Source of the DNA: Sporisorium sorghi
Taxonomy: Eukaryota; Basidiomycota; Ustilaginomycetes; Ustilaginales; Ustilaginaceae
Length of the DNA stretch: 50,445 nucleotides
Assembly: GCA_023212695.1 (NCBI GenBank)
Contig: JALCCG010000123.1
Location: forward strand, 9,621-60,065
Direction of reading: 5' to 3'
Shown here: positions 48,487 to 50,445 of the stretch, piece by piece
How positions within the stretch are numbered: the stretch's first letter is position 1
Layout of the letters: every line of letters begins with the position of its first letter
Translations under genes and position numbers: made by a program
Notes under the pieces: generated by a model
What the model was told of the DNA's origin: nothing
What the model saw: only the letters and a program-made list of their open reading frames with translations
Database searches by the model: none

Positions 48487-49386
48487 TTAGAGCATAACAG
48501 CGCCAACCAGAGCCGCCGAGCCCATAGCCACGATACCGGCCATGGACACGGATCCGAGCATGGAAGCAGCAGCGTTGGTCTTGCCCGAGCCCGAACCAGT
48601 AGCACCGGCGGCGCTCGACGAACCCGCCTTGGTGCCAGCAGCGCTGCTCTTGCTAGCAGCGAGCGCGGTGACGCTGGCCTGGGACACGGCCGAGGTGGAG
48701 CTGGGCGCCGTAGCCTGGCCCACCTCAATCTGGATGTAGTTGGCGGCGACGATCTTGCCAAGCCCGCCGCGGGCGTTGTTGTAGTAGTCCTGCAGCTGCA
48801 ACCTCTGAATCGGCGCATTGGCGGCGGGCGTAGCGGGCGCGGTGAAGTTGTCAAACTGCTGGAAGACGAGCTGCATGTAGCGGTGCGGGCCGTCGTTGGT
48901 AGCGGGCAGCGGGGCACCGTACGCCACACGTGCGGCGGTCTGGTTGCTCAGCTGACCCGTGCTCGAGTCCCAAGTGAAGTTGTTGCCGAGGTAGTGGCAG
49001 AACACCTCGGTCGACACGTTCTTGCCCGCAACGCCGGCGTCGAGGAAGGCGACGGTGAACTTGCTGTTGCCGCCAAACGTGGACGCACTCTGCGCAGCGG
49101 CGGTCTGGGCACTGATGCGGAAGGTGGGCGCAGTCTGCACCTGAGCGACGGTGAGCTTGTCGCCGATGTTGGACACGTTGACGTCTCCGAACGTAACGTT
49201 GAGCACACCCTGGATGTCGAGCCACGAGGCGGGGACGGGGACGGGCGTGAGATCGGCAGCGGGGAAGGTGAGCTGGATCTGGGCGACTTGGTCGTACGAG
49301 GCGGTGGAGGAGCTCTGCGCAGAGACGGCCGAGCCCATAGCCAGGACGGCGGCGGTGGCGAGGAGAGAAGACTTGGAGAAGACCAT
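48487..49386 (-). CDS. Secreted, probably GPI-anchored PEBP-like protein
   Basis: A single exon gives 299 residues from the ATG at 49386. The signal peptide covers about residues 1-23 (MVFSKSSLLATAAVLAMGSA). The body shows PEBP (phosphatidylethanolamine-binding/RKIP) features: FTVAFLDAGVAGKN in place of the usual D-P-D-x-P strand, and GPHRYMQLVFQQF, the typical second PEBP motif. Several N-glycosylation sequons occur (NVT, NVS, NFT, NQT). Residues 230-275 are Ser/Ala/Thr-rich, and the end is hydrophobic (MAGIVAMGSAALVGAVML), as in GPI-anchor signals. PEBPs bind lipids and anions, and fungal secreted versions have no settled role. The N-terminal half (residues 24-90) has no match I know. A cell-surface location is inferred from the two ends. 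The promoter lies to the right, in microsatellite-rich DNA. Confidence 0.82.
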   Translation of the reverse strand: MVFSKSSLLATAAVLAMGSAVSAQSSSTASYDQVAQIQLTFPAADLTPVPVPASWLDIQGVLNVTFGDVNVSNIGDKLTVAQVQTAPTFRISAQTAAAQSASTFGGNSKFTVAFLDAGVAGKNVSTEVFCHYLGNNFTWDSSTGQLSNQTAARVAYGAPLPATNDGPHRYMQLVFQQFDNFTAPATPAANAPIQRLQLQDYYNNARGGLGKIVAANYIQIEVGQATAPSSTSAVSQASVTALAASKSSAAGTKAGSSSAAGATGSGSGKTNAAASMLGSVSMAGIVAMGSAALVGAVML

Positions 49387-49533
49387 CTTGAACGAGTGTA
49401 TGGAAGGACCGTGAAGTGTGGCAGACAAAAGCAAAGTGAGGGAGATGGGATGGAGGAGAGAAAGGAGGAGGAAAGGGAGTGTGGGCTTGTTTTATTCGTC
49501 AAGGCCCCTTTCTCTCAGCTGAAGCGTCACACG

Positions 49534-49563
49534 CTGCACTGCACTGCACTGCACTGCACTGCA
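49534..49563 (+). repeat. (CTGCA)6 pentanucleotide repeat
   Basis: Six perfect copies of CTGCA, about 150 bp upstream of the PEBP-like start codon on that gene's 5' side. Confidence 0.9.
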
Positions 49564-49607
49564 AAGTGGGTCTGCTCTTGTCCTGCCTGACATTCGTCAA
49601 GAATGCA

Positions 49608-49628
49608 CTCACACACACACACCCACAC
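49608..49628 (+). repeat. CA dinucleotide repeat
   Basis: A short run of CA/AC units with one CC interruption, about 225 bp upstream of the PEBP-like gene. Confidence 0.75.
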
Positions 49629-49812
49629 AGGCGACGAGCAGAAGGATGCCGGGTCGGTCTTGCTCGAAAAGAAAAAAGATGCCGTGGAGCCGAGGCTGAG
49701 GGCGAATGCGCAAGATGCCGATCGCCCGTGCTACGGAATTGCTGCGTTTGGAGAGCGAGAAGAATCAAAGATCGACGCCGAGGTGCTTCGAGCCTGAAAT
49801 GAAGCCAGCTCG

Positions 49813-49816
49813 CTGT

Positions 49817-49848
<32 letters not shown>

Positions 49849-49849
49849 C
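49813..49849 (+). repeat. CTG/TTG trinucleotide repeat
   Basis: About twelve CTG-type units with two TTG variants near the left end, non-coding here. It lies about 30 bp left of an A28 run. Confidence 0.88.
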
Positions 49850-49879
49850 AGGCCAAGACTCTGTGGCGCGCACAACTGG

Positions 49880-49907
<28 letters not shown>
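49880..49907 (+). repeat. Poly-A tract (A28)
   Basis: 28 uninterrupted A, followed by A/G-rich DNA to about 49938. On the strand of the PEBP-like gene it is a poly-T tract about 500 bp upstream of the start. Confidence 0.9.
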
Positions 49908-49920
<13 letters not shown>

Positions 49921-50237
49921 GAAAAAAGGAGAAAAAGCAGTGTTGGTCTCGAAGCAAAATCAACACGCCATCCACACGAAGCGCGCGATCTGCGCACTGC
50001 AGCGGTGCTGCCTCGAAATTGCAAATGGGCGCCTTCTTGCCTTCTCTTCTCTGACCTCTCGGCTTCGAGGAATGATCTGCAAGATGCAATTCTTCCTCTC
50101 CTGCTCAAAAGACAGCGGCAGCCAAACGACTTGCTCCATTGCATCCTTGCCTTAGTCTGGCCGAGATGCCTTCTCCTCATGGGCCCGATCGCAGATGCTC
50201 ATATGGTTGAAGGCGACAGGCTCGTTCCTTGAAGGAA

Positions 50238-50327
<90 letters not shown>

Positions 50328-50375
50328 CGCGGGGGGGGGGGGGGGGGCGAGCGGGGGGGGGGCGGGGAGAGCGCG
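50238..50375 (+). repeat. Poly-G block, probably a sequencing or assembly artefact
   Basis: Two nearly unbroken G runs (46 and 42 bases, separated by CC) are followed by shorter G runs with scattered C and A. Nothing else in the window has such composition. G runs of this length are a known product of two-colour sequencing chemistry, where absence of signal is called G. The sequence after 50345 is G-rich and irregular, as in low-quality read ends. Confidence 0.85.
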
Positions 50376-50445
50376 GGGGTGTGCAGGGTGGGGCGGTGGT
50401 GGGCGTTCAGGGGGCCAGGGGAGGCAGTGGCCGATCGAGGGCTCC

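Larger units (their letters stand above)
49387..50445. other. Microsatellite-rich upstream region of the PEBP-like gene, ending in a poly-G tail
   Basis: No gene is recognised in 1.06 kb. It contains (CTGCA)6, a CA run, a CTG repeat, an A28 run and then, from 50238, G homopolymers. Between 49910 and 50230 the DNA looks like ordinary intergenic sequence. The frames found here are translations of repeats. Confidence 0.6.

Noticed and set aside
50238..50375. G-quadruplex or telomeric element
   Set aside because: Homopolymer G without spaced loops or TTAGGG units is better explained by a base-calling artefact.
1..50445. Transposons, integrated viruses, CRISPR, secondary-metabolite or effector cluster
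   Set aside because: No transposase, reverse transcriptase, terminal repeats, polyketide or peptide synthetase genes, or tandem families of small secreted proteins were found; the content is housekeeping.

Overview
This window is typical nuclear DNA of a smut-type basidiomycete (Ustilaginomycotina; an Ustilago, Sporisorium or Moesziomyces relative is my inference). The reasons are GC-rich, densely packed genes that mostly lack introns; proteins rich in Ser, Ala and Pro; and a few short introns (71-106 bp) with GTAAGT or GTGAGT donors and mostly CTGAC branch points. All recognisable genes are eukaryotic. There is no mobile element, rRNA, tRNA or CRISPR that I can support.

Layout. 1-773: the 3' end of an amino-acid permease gene. 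2020-5592 (-): a large disordered protein with a C-terminal CUE-like domain. 5999-6612 (+): a small ACT-domain protein. 6701-7907 (-): XAP5/FAM50. 8082-10073 (-): ALG12 mannosyltransferase. 10269-11471 (+): the ER Qa-SNARE UFE1. 11576-12174 (-): the ERAD E2 enzyme UBC7. 14012-19690 (+): a giant KSP1/RAN1-type kinase behind a 1.8 kb upstream region. 19691-21785: the largest non-coding stretch. 21786-22322 (+): an orphan small protein with a clear CCAAT/TATA promoter. 22644-24863 (-): SLY1. 25789-27002 (+): peroxisomal acyl-CoA thioesterase. 27164-30559 (-): NUP82/NUP88. 30754-34701 (+): TFIIIC subunit TFC4/Sfc4. 34781-36526 (-): unknown. 36845-37646 (-): GINS subunit PSF3. 38499-39666 (+): CRH-type cell-wall transglycosylase. 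39856-43248 (-): exocyst SEC10. 43772-46735 (+): RIX1/PELP1. 47056-48099 (-): ER J-protein (Erj5-like). 48487-49386 (-): secreted PEBP-like protein. 49387-50445: microsatellite-rich DNA that decays into a poly-G tail, which looks like a contig end.

Functionally this is mostly housekeeping. Several genes serve the ER and secretory route: ALG12 (N-glycan assembly), UFE1 with its regulator SLY1 (ER membrane fusion), UBC7 (ER-associated degradation), the J-protein (ER folding) and SEC10 (exocytosis). The CRH enzyme and the PEBP-like protein are secreted products. I found no convincing undescribed multi-gene system. The best leads are the PTS1-bearing terminal exon of the thioesterase, the orphan gene beside the 2.1 kb non-coding block, the microsatellite-laden promoter of the PEBP-like gene, two unrecognised proteins, and the poly-G end, which is probably technical.
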